NCBI GenBank assembly: GCA_050942695.1
Contig: JBMNNU010000116.1
Location: 1-9,509 of the forward strand
Reading direction: 5' to 3'
DNA length: 9,509 nucleotides
DNA from: JBMNNU01 sp050942695
Lineage (GTDB): Bacteria; Chloroflexota; UBA6077
Shown here piece after piece: positions 1 through 7,041 of this stretch (positions within the stretch are counted from its first letter, which is position 1; each line of letters begins with the position of its first letter). A program made the translations under genes and the position numbers. The notes under the pieces were generated by a model. It did not search any database, had not been told where the DNA came from, and worked only from the letters and a program-made list of their open reading frames with translations.

Positions 1-29
1 AAGCGATTCAGTTTTACTTGGTCAGCCAT
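1..29 (-). CDS. 5' end of a further operon gene, cut by the window edge
   Basis: An ATG at 29-27 on the minus strand opens a frame reading MADQVKLNR before the window ends. An AGAGGAG Shine-Dalgarno sits about nine bases upstream, in the gap after the creatininase-family gene. The 67-bp spacing and shared strand suggest it continues the same operon. Only nine codons are visible, so no family can be assigned. One of the missing transporter ATPases or another catabolic enzyme are both possible by context. Confidence 0.45.
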
Positions 30-96
30 GAGTGTTTACTCCTCTAAGAAAACAGCGCAGCCCTGCCTCAACCCGAATGGCAAGGCCGCGCGGCAA

Positions 97-861
97 CTAC
101 TTTTCGTTTATCTGTTTCTTCACCAGCTTTACCTGGGCCGCGATGTTGATGCCAATGCGATCCAGCACCACTTCGCCGATCTCAGCCTTGGCAGATGTGG
201 GCCGGCCCATGATCCCCTGCGGAGCGAAGTACTTCGTCCCGCGAACGCTGAGAAGGGCGCTGATGTCTTTGATGTTCGGATCTATCGGGTTCGTCCAGTC
301 GCTCGCCCGGTCGAGGTGTACCAGTTCGGGCGCAAGCGCCATCACACAACTGGTCTCCACGCTGGTCGCGTGGTACCCTTCCTTTACCTTGCCCCACTCG
401 CTGTCGTTGTATGCCATCACCTGAGTGATTGGAATGATGTCGGCCTTCTTACCCAGCAGTTCCTGGGCTTCCATGCATGCAACCTGCACGATCGAGTTGT
501 TCCCGCCGTGGGCTGAGATCACGACTATCGTCGTAAACCCATGGTTTGCGAGCGACGTGCAGTAGTCGACGATAACGGCGCTGAGGGTGCTGGGCCGGAG
601 GGTTATGGTGCCAGGAAAACCCATGTGGTGAGAAGAGTTACCAGGTCGCATGGTGGGAGCCATTAGCGCGTCTCCCAAATGAGCGGTCACCCTTCTAGCA
701 ATTGCGGTTCCGATGAGCGCATCGGTTGTGATCGGCAAATGGGTGCCATGCTGCTCTAACGAGCCTACGGCGAACACAGCAGTCTTGTAGCCGGCCGATA
801 ACCGTTCGGATACCTCAGGCCAACTCAAATACTCTATCTCAAGCTCAGAATACGGCTCCAC
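97..861 (-). CDS. Creatininase-family metal-dependent amidohydrolase
   Basis: This 254-residue protein has the full length and motif order of the creatininase family, whose members open cyclic or linear amide bonds with a two-metal centre (creatininase, formamide hydrolases of the ArfB type, MftE-like peptidases). Visible motifs are LEQHGTHLP (residues 35-43, with E36 and H38), D47 in TTD, SAHGGNN (H118) and HATSVETS (164-171, with E169). These match the usual metal and active-site positions. The family normally shows HAGxxETS, so G-to-T at 166 is a small departure. True creatininase has a second Glu two residues after the third-motif His (E122 in the Pseudomonas enzyme). Here that position is Gly, which argues against creatinine as the substrate. 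The start is GTG at 861, supported by AGGAGG five bases upstream. It lies 9 bp after the M14-like hydrolase and is probably translated from the same mRNA. No signal peptide is seen, so it is likely cytoplasmic. Confidence 0.9.
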   Translation of the reverse strand: MEPYSELEIEYLSWPEVSERLSAGYKTAVFAVGSLEQHGTHLPITTDALIGTAIARRVTAHLGDALMAPTMRPGNSSHHMGFPGTITLRPSTLSAVIVDYCTSLANHGFTTIVVISAHGGNNSIVQVACMEAQELLGKKADIIPITQVMAYNDSEWGKVKEGYHATSVETSCVMALAPELVHLDRASDWTNPIDPNIKDISALLSVRGTKYFAPQGIMGRPTSAKAEIGEVVLDRIGINIAAQVKLVKKQINEK

Positions 862-866
862 CTTTT

Positions 867-872
867 CCTCCT
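867..872 (-). promoter_or_regulatory. Shine-Dalgarno deciding the GTG start of the creatininase-family gene
   Basis: AGGAGG on the minus strand lies five bases before the GTG at 861. It overlaps the TAG stop (873-871) of the upstream hydrolase, which suggests translational coupling. No ATG in the vicinity has comparable support. Confidence 0.7.
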
Positions 873-1941
873 ATTCGTAGCTCTTGGTGAATGTGTCGAC
901 GGCTGCGCGTGCCGACCACTCCTGCAAATCGGTGCGCCAGGAAAGTGGGTTGAGGCCGCCGGTCTCTTGTGTAAAGGCGGGCACGCCCTTCTTCTCCCAA
1001 TAGGTGCCGAATGACGACGCAACGCTGGGGCCGGCATACAGCAACCCGTCCCGAACCATGGTGCGCCCCTCGGATATCGAGCCCCAATAGGGCGTCAACT
1101 CCTCAATAGTGCCTGTAGCGCCGCCATGTGCCTTAACAGCCGCCACCATGGAGTCGGCAATTTCATCCATGATAGGAGTTCGTTCCTCATTAACGTATAT
1201 GTAGAACCCCCGGCCGTACCCTTCATGGAGATCCAGCACCAGCCCGGGGTGAACGGTATCGGTAAAGTGTTGTAGAATCGCTACTTCCTCTGGCTGCCAT
1301 TTCTCACCGAAGAATCGGTTCATGTTCCCGACAAAACCTTCGGGCGTCACATTCATAGACCGGCAGGCCTGGTCGTAGATGTCTCCGTATCTCGGCATCG
1401 GGAGGTTGTATGGAGCGATCACCCGCTTGCACCCTGTTAGGATCGGGATCAGCTCAGGGCGGCTTTTCAGCAGAGGTTCGATGTTGCGTCCAACGCTGGA
1501 TGTTGGGAAATCGACACCAATGTCGAACGCCACGGCGTACTCTCCCAGCTTCACTAGCAGGAAACTGCCATCCTCGTGCAGCAACTCGCCTTCGCTCTTC
1601 AGCACCCGGACCACATCTTCAGGGGTGTCCAAACGCACCGGACGCCCTACGCAAAACTGGACGGCGCGCCGGAACCCGTGGAAACCGAACGGGTCTCGTA
1701 CGGGGATGATGAACGTCTGGTGGGGGGTATCTAGCTTCTGCGCCATCCGTATGGCCGCATACACACCGCTTAGCTCGTCGGCGTGCGCTCCAGCCGTGAT
1801 GACTATAGATGGTTGGCGATCACCCCCGCGAACCGCGCAAAGGATCTCATAGCCGCCTAGCACGGTTCCAAGGGAGCGGACCTCACCGCCCGCCTCCAGC
1901 GCCGCCCTCAGGCCGGCCTGTGTGTGAGTAAACTGTTCCAT
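871..1941 (-). CDS. M14-like zinc hydrolase, succinylglutamate desuccinylase/aspartoacylase family
   Basis: From the ATG at 1941 the protein is 356 residues. It carries the zinc site of the AstE/AspA branch of the M14 carboxypeptidase fold: GAHADE (H53 and E56), then DLHEGYG with the third ligand H239, and FTQETGG with E326 at the place of the general-base glutamate. NRFFGEKW (about 208-215) resembles the NRNFPG-like substrate segment of the family. Family members remove acyl groups from N-acyl amino acids (N-succinylglutamate, N-acetylaspartate) or act on related amides; the substrate here is unknown. The frame is open back to 2043, but that start would overlap the permease gene by 44 bp and cross a strong hairpin. 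The ATG at 1941 has CCTGGAG six bases upstream and begins a sensible N-terminus. It sits between the transporter and the creatininase-family gene. No signal peptide is visible, so the product probably acts in the cytoplasm on imported substrate. Confidence 0.87.
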   Translation of the reverse strand: MEQFTHTQAGLRAALEAGGEVRSLGTVLGGYEILCAVRGGDRQPSIVITAGAHADELSGVYAAIRMAQKLDTPHQTFIIPVRDPFGFHGFRRAVQFCVGRPVRLDTPEDVVRVLKSEGELLHEDGSFLLVKLGEYAVAFDIGVDFPTSSVGRNIEPLLKSRPELIPILTGCKRVIAPYNLPMPRYGDIYDQACRSMNVTPEGFVGNMNRFFGEKWQPEEVAILQHFTDTVHPGLVLDLHEGYGRGFYIYVNEERTPIMDEIADSMVAAVKAHGGATGTIEELTPYWGSISEGRTMVRDGLLYAGPSVASSFGTYWEKKGVPAFTQETGGLNPLSWRTDLQEWSARAAVDTFTKSYE

Positions 1942-1947
1942 AGCAAA

Positions 1948-1954
1948 CTCCAGG
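1948..1954 (-). promoter_or_regulatory. Shine-Dalgarno deciding the start of the M14-like hydrolase
   Basis: CCTGGAG on the minus strand lies six bases upstream of the ATG at 1941. It supports this start over the in-frame ATG at 2043. Confidence 0.65.
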
Positions 1955-1966
1955 ACACAAAGTAGA

Positions 1967-1987
1967 CGCCCGGCCTTAGGCCGGGCG
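1967..1987 (-). repeat. GC-rich perfect palindrome between permease and hydrolase genes
   Basis: A 21-bp perfect dyad centred on 1977 has arms CGCCCGGCC and GGCCGGGCG around TTA. It lies in the 58-bp gap between the permease stop (2000) and the hydrolase ATG (1941). On the minus-strand transcript it would fold into a very stable stem-loop. No T-run follows it, so it is not a standard intrinsic terminator. It more likely serves as an mRNA processing or stability element, or as a partial attenuator separating transporter from enzyme expression. Confidence 0.6.
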
Positions 1988-1999
1988 CCGGTTAAGCTG

Positions 2000-2923
2000 C
2001 TAACTCTGCAATCTAGGATCGAGTACGTCTCGCAGCCAGTCACCCACGGTATTTACCGCGAGCACTGTAAACATGATAGCGAGACCGGGGAAAATGGTGA
2101 TCCACGGGGCCAGTTGAAAGTACTCTCTCGCTTCAGACAGCATCCCGCCCCACGTTGGAGTGGGAGGCTGAACTCCCAATCCAAGGAAGGATAGAGACGC
2201 CTCGGCGAGAATCATCTGCGCCATCGAGAAAGACGAAATAACCAGCACCGGGCTGAAGGCGTTGGGCATTATATGCTTGAGCAAGAGCGATGAATCGACC
2301 ACCCCGATCGCCCTGGCTGCCTCGATGTACTCCTGCCGTTTCACCGAGAGCACCTCGCCCCGCACCAATCGGGCATATACGATCCAGTTGGAGACCGACA
2401 GCACCAGGATCAGGTTGAGCAGGCTCGGCCCCAGCACGGCGATGATTGCGATGGCCAGCATAAGGTAGGGCAGAGATAGCAGGACATCTCCTATCCGCAT
2501 GATAACGTTGTCAATCCACCCCCCGTAAAAGCCTGCAATCGCGCCCAACGTCACGCCAACTACGCAGGAAGCTAGAACTGCAGACACTCCTACTAATAAG
2601 GAGATACGGGACCCATGGATGATCCGAGAAAGCACATCCCTGCCGAGAGCATCGGTTCCAAGAAAACCTCCAGTTCCCGACGAATCGGGCCACCAGTTGG
2701 GGGCTTCTCGGCCGTTCATTAGATCCTGAACCAGCGGGTCGCACGGTGAGATCACCGGTGCAGTTATGGCGGCGAACACGAGCAATACCAGGAAGCCCAA
2801 TGCACAAGCCGACAACGGCGAACGTTTTAGAGAATAGCGCGCCCTGCTCCAGAAGGAGCGAGAGGCTCCTTTGCGGAAAGGCACTTCTTGTACTGCTGTG
2901 GATGTGATAGTGTTTGCAACCAT
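2000..2923 (-). CDS. ABC importer permease, DppC/OppC type
   Basis: This is a 307-residue inner-membrane permease of the peptide/opine/nickel ABC importers. TM1 is at about residues 37-59, followed by the long first loop typical of the DppC side. LGTDALGRDVLSR (88-100) is the hallmark OppC/DppC segment. The EAA coupling loop, beginning YIEAARAIG and ending MPN at 221, docks with the ATPase subunit. The C-terminus LDPRL is also typical. It forms the translocation pore with the DppB-type partner encoded 3 bp upstream. Its Shine-Dalgarno lies inside the end of that gene and is weak (CAGG), suggesting coupled translation. The family imports di- and oligopeptides but also sugars, opines and metals, so substrate cannot be read from the permease. 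No ATPase gene is in view. Confidence 0.95.
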   Translation of the reverse strand: MVANTITSTAVQEVPFRKGASRSFWSRARYSLKRSPLSACALGFLVLLVFAAITAPVISPCDPLVQDLMNGREAPNWWPDSSGTGGFLGTDALGRDVLSRIIHGSRISLLVGVSAVLASCVVGVTLGAIAGFYGGWIDNVIMRIGDVLLSLPYLMLAIAIIAVLGPSLLNLILVLSVSNWIVYARLVRGEVLSVKRQEYIEAARAIGVVDSSLLLKHIMPNAFSPVLVISSFSMAQMILAEASLSFLGLGVQPPTPTWGGMLSEAREYFQLAPWITIFPGLAIMFTVLAVNTVGDWLRDVLDPRLQS

Positions 2924-2926
2924 AGT

Positions 2927-3847
2927 TTAACCTGCTGTCTTTATGCGCGGATCGATGAGCGAATAGGATAGATCCACGAGAAGGTTAACCAACACAAATA
3001 TCACCGCAATGAACAGCGTGGAGGCCTGGACCAGTGGGAAATCGCGCATGAATACCGACTGCACAACCAGCCTGCCGAGTCCCGGCCATGCGAAGACCGT
3101 CTCGACGATTACAGCGCCACCCAGGAGGCCGCCTATCTGTAATCCCATCACCGTCACTATCGGGATGGCTGCATTGCGCAACGCGTGTTTCAGAATGATC
3201 GCGCTTTCTGTGAGCCCCTTGGACCTCGCCGTCCTGATGTAGTCTTGGTGCAGCACCTCGAGCAATCCAGACCGGGTCAGCCTTGCAATCCTTGCCAGTG
3301 GGAAAGCCGAGAGGGTTAGCGCGGGCATCAAAAGGTGCTGCCAGGTCCCGCGCCCCGAAGAGGGCAGCCAGTGCAGCAACGATGCGAAGATCAGAATCAG
3401 CATCATCCCCAACCAGAAATTGGGAACGCTCTGGCCCAGCACGGCCAACATCATCGTCAACCGGTCGATAAACCCGTCCCTCTTGATCGCGGCAATAATG
3501 CCCAAGGGGATTCCCAAGAGGGTTGCGAAGGCCATTGCGGTTACGGCTAGCTCCACCGTAGCAGGAAACCGCTCCAGCACGAGATTGAGCGCTGGCTGCT
3601 TCTGCCACAGGGATGTCCCCAGATCGCCTCTGACGGCATTGCTGATAAAGATGAGATACTGCTCGTGCAGAGGCTTATCCAGTCCAAGGTTGGTTCGAAT
3701 CGCCTGGATATCCTCTGCTCGCGCTTCAGGAGGGGCCATCAACGCAGCGGGGTCCCCCGATAAACGAGAGATCAAAAAGATAAGTACGGAAACCATCAAT
3801 AGGACGAGTACAGAGTACCCAAGCCTTTTAACCAAATAGGATCCCAT
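2927..3847 (-). CDS. ABC importer permease, DppB/OppB type
   Basis: This 306-residue permease has the DppB/OppB layout. An N-terminal TM (about 10-27) is followed by a periplasmic loop with the conserved GDLGTSL (74-80). Four or five further helices follow, with an EAA loop at about 203-225 (DYIRTARSKG onwards). The near-invariant VFAWPGLGRL (251-260) and the terminal LIDPRI are also present. It is the heterodimer partner of the DppC-type permease just downstream. The ATG at 3847 has AGGGG five bases upstream. A 126-bp gap with strong secondary structure separates it from the binding-protein gene, which probably lets the binding protein be made in excess of the membrane subunits. Confidence 0.95.
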   Translation of the reverse strand: MGSYLVKRLGYSVLVLLMVSVLIFLISRLSGDPAALMAPPEARAEDIQAIRTNLGLDKPLHEQYLIFISNAVRGDLGTSLWQKQPALNLVLERFPATVELAVTAMAFATLLGIPLGIIAAIKRDGFIDRLTMMLAVLGQSVPNFWLGMMLILIFASLLHWLPSSGRGTWQHLLMPALTLSAFPLARIARLTRSGLLEVLHQDYIRTARSKGLTESAIILKHALRNAAIPIVTVMGLQIGGLLGGAVIVETVFAWPGLGRLVVQSVFMRDFPLVQASTLFIAVIFVLVNLLVDLSYSLIDPRIKTAG

Positions 3848-3882
3848 TTCGTCCCCTTGCTTTGCCTGTATCGCCTTTTTTC

Positions 3883-3945
3883 TTGTGGAGCCCAGCGGCT
3901 CGAGATGGTAAGGTTTCCCTTACCCCCGGCCACCAAGCTCCACAA
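3883..3945 (-). other. Nested stem-loop between binding-protein and permease genes
   Basis: A 9-bp outer stem pairs TTGTGGAGC (3883-3891) with GCTCCACAA (3937-3945). It encloses a second hairpin, GGTAAGG (3907-3913) with CCTTACC (3918-3924) around a four-base loop. A third small dyad, ACCGG/CCGGT (3945-3949 and 3955-3959), abuts it on the side nearest the binding-protein stop. On the minus-strand mRNA the element would follow the binding-protein gene. The sequence after it is A-rich rather than T-rich, so it is not an intrinsic terminator. By analogy with malE-malF type operons it may protect the upstream mRNA or reduce read-through. That role is inference. Confidence 0.55.
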
Positions 3946-3973
3946 CCGGCTCTACCGGTGCAAACAGAGTCCT

Positions 3974-5602
3974 CTACTTGAAGTCGTCGTAGACCATAAT
4001 CATATCGTCAGTGCGCGGATTCCAACTCAATCCCTTGCGGACTCCCCAGATGGACTGGTCGGACCACATGAAGATCCAGGGCGGGTCGTCGTGAACCGCC
4101 TGGTTCGCCTGCTGGAAGTACTTCTCCCTCTCCTTGGGATCGGTGGCGGAGCGACCCTTGTTGATCGCCTCATCCGCTGCCGGGTTGGAGTAGTCGTTCC
4201 AGTTGAAGGATCCGTTGGTAATCACAGCCACGTCGAAGATCTCGATGGCGTCGAGTCCGATGCGCCCCTGGATAGAGAGCGAGTACATCGGCGTCATCTT
4301 TCCACCCGTGAGGGTGTTGTTGAATGCAGCCTGCTCAACTTCCGTCAGCTTGACTTTGATCCCGACCTTGCCCAGGTCAGACTGAAGAACCTGAGCCTGG
4401 TCACGTGTAAGCCAGCGAGAGGCATACGTTAGCTCAGCTTCGAACCCATCCGGATACCCGGCCTCCGCGAGTAACGCCTTGGCCTTTTCCGGATCGTACG
4501 GGTAGGGCTCTATTGACGGGTCGTGGCCCAGGTAGCCCTCGGGGATCGGCTGGCCAACCAGGTTACCGAACCCGAACAGTAGCTTGTCCACCATCCCCTT
4601 CCGGTTGACGGCGTAGTTCATTGCCTGCCGGACCCGTTTGTCCTTGAAGGCCGGAACAGGGGTCGGTCCGTCAGCCCAGAGTCCGATGTAAACCGCACGG
4701 GGACCTGGGACCGTCTTCACGTCGGCTGTTCCCCCATCCTCGACGCTCTTTACCATGGAGGGGGGTACCATGTTGGCTATATCTATCTCTTTGCTCTGCA
4801 ATGCTGCGACCCTAGTCGATGCCTCAGCGATAAACTTGAAGGTCACAGTTTGGATCTGCGGTTTCCCCTGCCAGTAATCCGGGTTGGCCTCCAGGGTAAC
4901 GTGGTCGCCCCGGACCCACTCCTTAAACTTGTAGGGGCCGGTGCCCACCGGATTCGCCGCCAGGTACTCGTCACCCTTCTCTTCCGTATACTTAGGCGGA
5001 AGCATGTACACGTTGCCTACGAAGGAGTTGGGCAGGATAGGATCGGGTGTCTCCAAAGTGACATCGAAGGTGTACTCATCCACTATCTTGACACCGGTGA
5101 TGTTCTTGTAGCGAGCAGCCTGAGCGGCGATAGGGCTCTTGTACCGCTCTATGCTGAACTTGGCCACCTCAGCGTTAAGCTCCTCTCCGTTATGGAACTT
5201 AACGCCTTTTCTGAGGGTGAAACGCCAGGTATTCGGGTCGATGTTCTCCCACTTCTCGGCCAATCGCGGCACTACTTTTCCGTCGGCCGTCCTTGCAGCA
5301 AGGGCATCGAAGATCTGAAGCGCTACAACGTTCTCTACGGATCCACCTACCTGAGGCGGGTCCAGGTTCGTCGGCTCGCCGGGGTAGCCGATCACCAGTT
5401 TGTCCGGCAGAGAGCCGCCCTCAGCCGGCTTAGTCGCAGCGGCAGCCTGTGTAGGCTCCGCAGCCGCGCCCCCAGGCTGCTGATCCGCGGCCGGTGGTTG
5501 CGTCGGCGTGGCGGGAGTCGAACTGCAAGCCATCGTCCCAAGGATCAGGGCGAAGGCGAACACAACGCTCCCCAGCATTAAGATATGGTGCTTCTTTGGC
5601 AT
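3974..5602 (-). CDS. Lipoprotein substrate-binding protein of a peptide/nickel-type ABC importer (SBP_bac_5 family)
   Basis: This 542-residue protein captures the substrate outside the membrane and delivers it to the permeases encoded next. It begins with KK, a hydrophobic stretch (8-22) and Cys26 in TMAC. That is a lipoprotein signal with Thr rather than Leu three residues before the Cys. Residues 27-62 form a Pro/Ala/Thr/Gln-rich tether, as is common in Chloroflexota and other Gram-positive-type lipoproteins. The mature domain starts near 68 and carries the family signature at W126-Y154 (FTLRKGVKFHNGEE core), then LEANPDYW and RQAMNYAVNR segments. The C-terminus, ending about 480 residues after the tether, is complete. 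The start at 5602 has GAGGAGGAG immediately upstream. It is the first transporter gene, 117 bp after the M24 peptidase. The family binds peptides, but also opines, glycosides, heme and nickel, so ligand identity is open. Confidence 0.95.
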   Translation of the reverse strand: MPKKHHILMLGSVVFAFALILGTMACSSTPATPTQPPAADQQPGGAAAEPTQAAAATKPAEGGSLPDKLVIGYPGEPTNLDPPQVGGSVENVVALQIFDALAARTADGKVVPRLAEKWENIDPNTWRFTLRKGVKFHNGEELNAEVAKFSIERYKSPIAAQAARYKNITGVKIVDEYTFDVTLETPDPILPNSFVGNVYMLPPKYTEEKGDEYLAANPVGTGPYKFKEWVRGDHVTLEANPDYWQGKPQIQTVTFKFIAEASTRVAALQSKEIDIANMVPPSMVKSVEDGGTADVKTVPGPRAVYIGLWADGPTPVPAFKDKRVRQAMNYAVNRKGMVDKLLFGFGNLVGQPIPEGYLGHDPSIEPYPYDPEKAKALLAEAGYPDGFEAELTYASRWLTRDQAQVLQSDLGKVGIKVKLTEVEQAAFNNTLTGGKMTPMYSLSIQGRIGLDAIEIFDVAVITNGSFNWNDYSNPAADEAINKGRSATDPKEREKYFQQANQAVHDDPPWIFMWSDQSIWGVRKGLSWNPRTDDMIMVYDDFK

Positions 5603-5621
5603 TACTCCTCCTCGAGTTACT

Positions 5622-5659
5622 CACAAGCCTCGCTTGCGGTATTTTTAAGCACAAGCCTC
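5622..5659. repeat. Paired 10-bp direct repeat upstream of the binding-protein gene
   Basis: CACAAGCCTC occurs at 5622-5631 and again at 5650-5659, a 28-bp period, in the 117-bp gap between the M24 peptidase stop and the binding-protein start. The first copy overlaps a small dyad, CAAGC-CTC-GCTTG (5624-5636). This could be a regulator site or RNA structure before the transporter genes. No convincing promoter was found in the gap. Confidence 0.4.
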
Positions 5660-5719
5660 ATATCCAGAAGCGGAAATGAACATGCCAAGGCGACAATGCC
5701 TCAGCCGCATAAACAGCTA

Positions 5720-6838
5720 CTAAATTTCGAACAGCTTCCCGTTGTCGAAGAATCCGGTCAGAACGCGGGGAGCTCCCTCCGTACAGAGGATCAGGTCTTC
5801 GACTCGGTATCCCACCTGGCCAGGCCAGCGCACCCGCGTTTCCACGCAAACGACCATGCCGGGTTCGAACTCTGTTTGGTTTCGTGGATTCAAGGTAGGC
5901 TGCTCGTGCAGACTTAGCCCGATGCCGTGCCCGCCGTGTGGAAGTGGGAAGGGCAATCCAACCCTCTCGTGGCCGGCCTTCATCGTCTGGTACACATCAC
6001 AGGCACGACGCCCAGGCCGGACCGTGTCGATACATTCCCTATGTACTTCTATCAGTCGCGAGTAGATAGACCGCTGCTCCTCCGACGGTGCGCCTACTAC
6101 ACCAGTCCGAGCGATGTCGGAAACGTACGAACCGAAATACGCCCCGATGTCAGCATTGACGATATCCCCACGCTTGGCCTGGTAGTGCGATGCATCGCAG
6201 TGAGGAAAACCGGTGTTAGGGCCGGCGTTCACGTAGACGTGCGATAACGCCTCGCCCCCCACCAACAACATGTTGGCTGCGATGCGATCGAACATGCTCT
6301 TCTCGCTCTCACCCTCAGCGATCGTGGCGAAGACTGCGAGGAGCGCCTTCTCCGCCCCTCGTGCGGCGCGACCTAACCGCTCAATTTCGGCTGTGGTTTT
6401 TACAGCGCGCGCCGAGGCCAAAAGGCTATCACACGCTTCCAGTCGAGCGCCGGGCATACGCTCCTGCAGTTCGTCCCAGTAATTGGCCATCAGGTAGCTC
6501 TTCTCTATCCCTATCCGGCCTTTATCCAACCCCATCTCCTTGAGAGTGCCGGCTAGCACCTCTATAGGAGACTGCGTGAACTCAACATAGGACCGAATAT
6601 TCTGTATCCAGCAGTCCTGGCGAGTCTGAGGCTCCTCAATGTTGCAGACGATGAAAGTAGGATCGCCTCCCTTCGGCCACACGACCAACGCCAAACGTTC
6701 GCGAGCGAACTTCTGGCTGGCTATCACTAGCCCTGATGTGAAGGTCACGTTCTCGGGACTCACGGCAACCAAGACGTCCAGATCGCTTTCGTTTAAAAGC
6801 ATACGTAGGCGAGGGAGATTTCCTACAGGCTCGATCAT
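5720..6838 (-). CDS. M24-family metallopeptidase, Xaa-Pro dipeptidase/aminopeptidase-like
   Basis: This 372-residue protein has the two-domain pita-bread layout: a creatinase/prolidase-type N-terminal domain (about 8-145) and a catalytic domain (about 155-365). All five expected metal ligands are present: D230 (NADIGAYFG), D241 (SDIAR), H304 (HGGHGIG), E333 (CVETRV) and E347 (YRVEDLIL). H311 is in the conserved LHE. Known members remove N-terminal residues or cleave dipeptides next to proline with two Mn or Co ions. With an intact metal centre it is a peptidase rather than the metal-free creatinase of the same fold. It has no signal peptide and is predicted to be cytoplasmic. AAAGGA lies six or seven bases before the ATG at 6838. 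It appears to be the first gene of the operon with the ABC importer, so it may process the imported compound. Confidence 0.93.
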   Translation of the reverse strand: MIEPVGNLPRLRMLLNESDLDVLVAVSPENVTFTSGLVIASQKFARERLALVVWPKGGDPTFIVCNIEEPQTRQDCWIQNIRSYVEFTQSPIEVLAGTLKEMGLDKGRIGIEKSYLMANYWDELQERMPGARLEACDSLLASARAVKTTAEIERLGRAARGAEKALLAVFATIAEGESEKSMFDRIAANMLLVGGEALSHVYVNAGPNTGFPHCDASHYQAKRGDIVNADIGAYFGSYVSDIARTGVVGAPSEEQRSIYSRLIEVHRECIDTVRPGRRACDVYQTMKAGHERVGLPFPLPHGGHGIGLSLHEQPTLNPRNQTEFEPGMVVCVETRVRWPGQVGYRVEDLILCTEGAPRVLTGFFDNGKLFEI

Positions 6839-6870
6839 ACTTCGTCCTTTCTAACTCGCCAGGGATTATT

Positions 6871-6996
6871 GCTAAAGTTCCCCGGGGGGCTAAAGACTGG
6901 TTCCACAGTTCTGTGGCGAGAGTGGATTGTTAGGCGATTAGAGTGGATGGTACTGGGGAATTGGTCACCGCAGTGTCACCGCGCTCCATTGCGCTC
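6871..6996. promoter_or_regulatory. Repeat-rich leader of the M24/ABC operon: candidate regulator sites
   Basis: Four pairs of direct repeats lie between the predicted transcription start and the M24 gene. They are GCTAAAG at 6871-6877 and 6889-6895 (18-bp period, flanking CCCCGGGG), AGAGTGGAT at 6919-6927 and 6940-6948 (21-bp period), GTCACCGC at 6964-6971 and 6975-6982 (11-bp period), and GCGCTC at 6981-6986 and 6991-6996 (10-bp period). Periods of 10, 11 and 21 bp place copies on one face of the helix, as expected for operator half-sites. A 6-bp stem, CCACAG/CTGTGG (6903-6916), lies among them. The function is inferred; no known riboswitch or T-box core was recognised. Confidence 0.4.
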
Positions 6997-7012
6997 ACTA
7001 AATGCTCCGGCG

Positions 7013-7041
7013 ATTATATAGCACTATTTTTGAGAACGCAA
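7013..7041 (-). promoter_or_regulatory. Sigma-70-type promoter for the M24/ABC operon
   Basis: On the minus strand TTGCGT (7041-7036) and a consensus TATAAT (7018-7013) are separated by exactly 17 bp. This predicts a transcript starting near 7006 with a leader of about 168 bases before the M24 ATG at 6838. An inverted pair CGTTAC/GTAACG (7046-7051 and 7070-7075) lies just upstream of the -35 element and could bind a regulator. Confidence 0.65.

Noticed and set aside
1942..2043. 34-residue N-terminal extension of the M14-like hydrolase starting at 2043
   Set aside because: It would overlap the permease gene by 44 bp, cross the strong palindrome at 1967-1987 and lacks family-like sequence. The ATG at 1941 has a good ribosome site.
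4850..5581. 243-codon plus-strand frame opposite the binding-protein gene
   Set aside because: It is fully antisense to a well-supported gene, and its Arg-rich composition is typical of a shadow frame. The same applies to the frames at 28-516 and 3857-4432.
97..6838. Creatinine degradation cluster (creatininase plus M24/creatinase fold)
   Set aside because: The M24 protein keeps all five metal ligands, which creatinase lacks, and the creatininase-family protein lacks the creatininase-specific Glu. No sarcosine oxidase is present.
6839..7006. T-box or other known riboswitch in the operon leader
   Set aside because: No T-box core (GGGTGGTACC-like) or other recognised aptamer motif could be found by eye.
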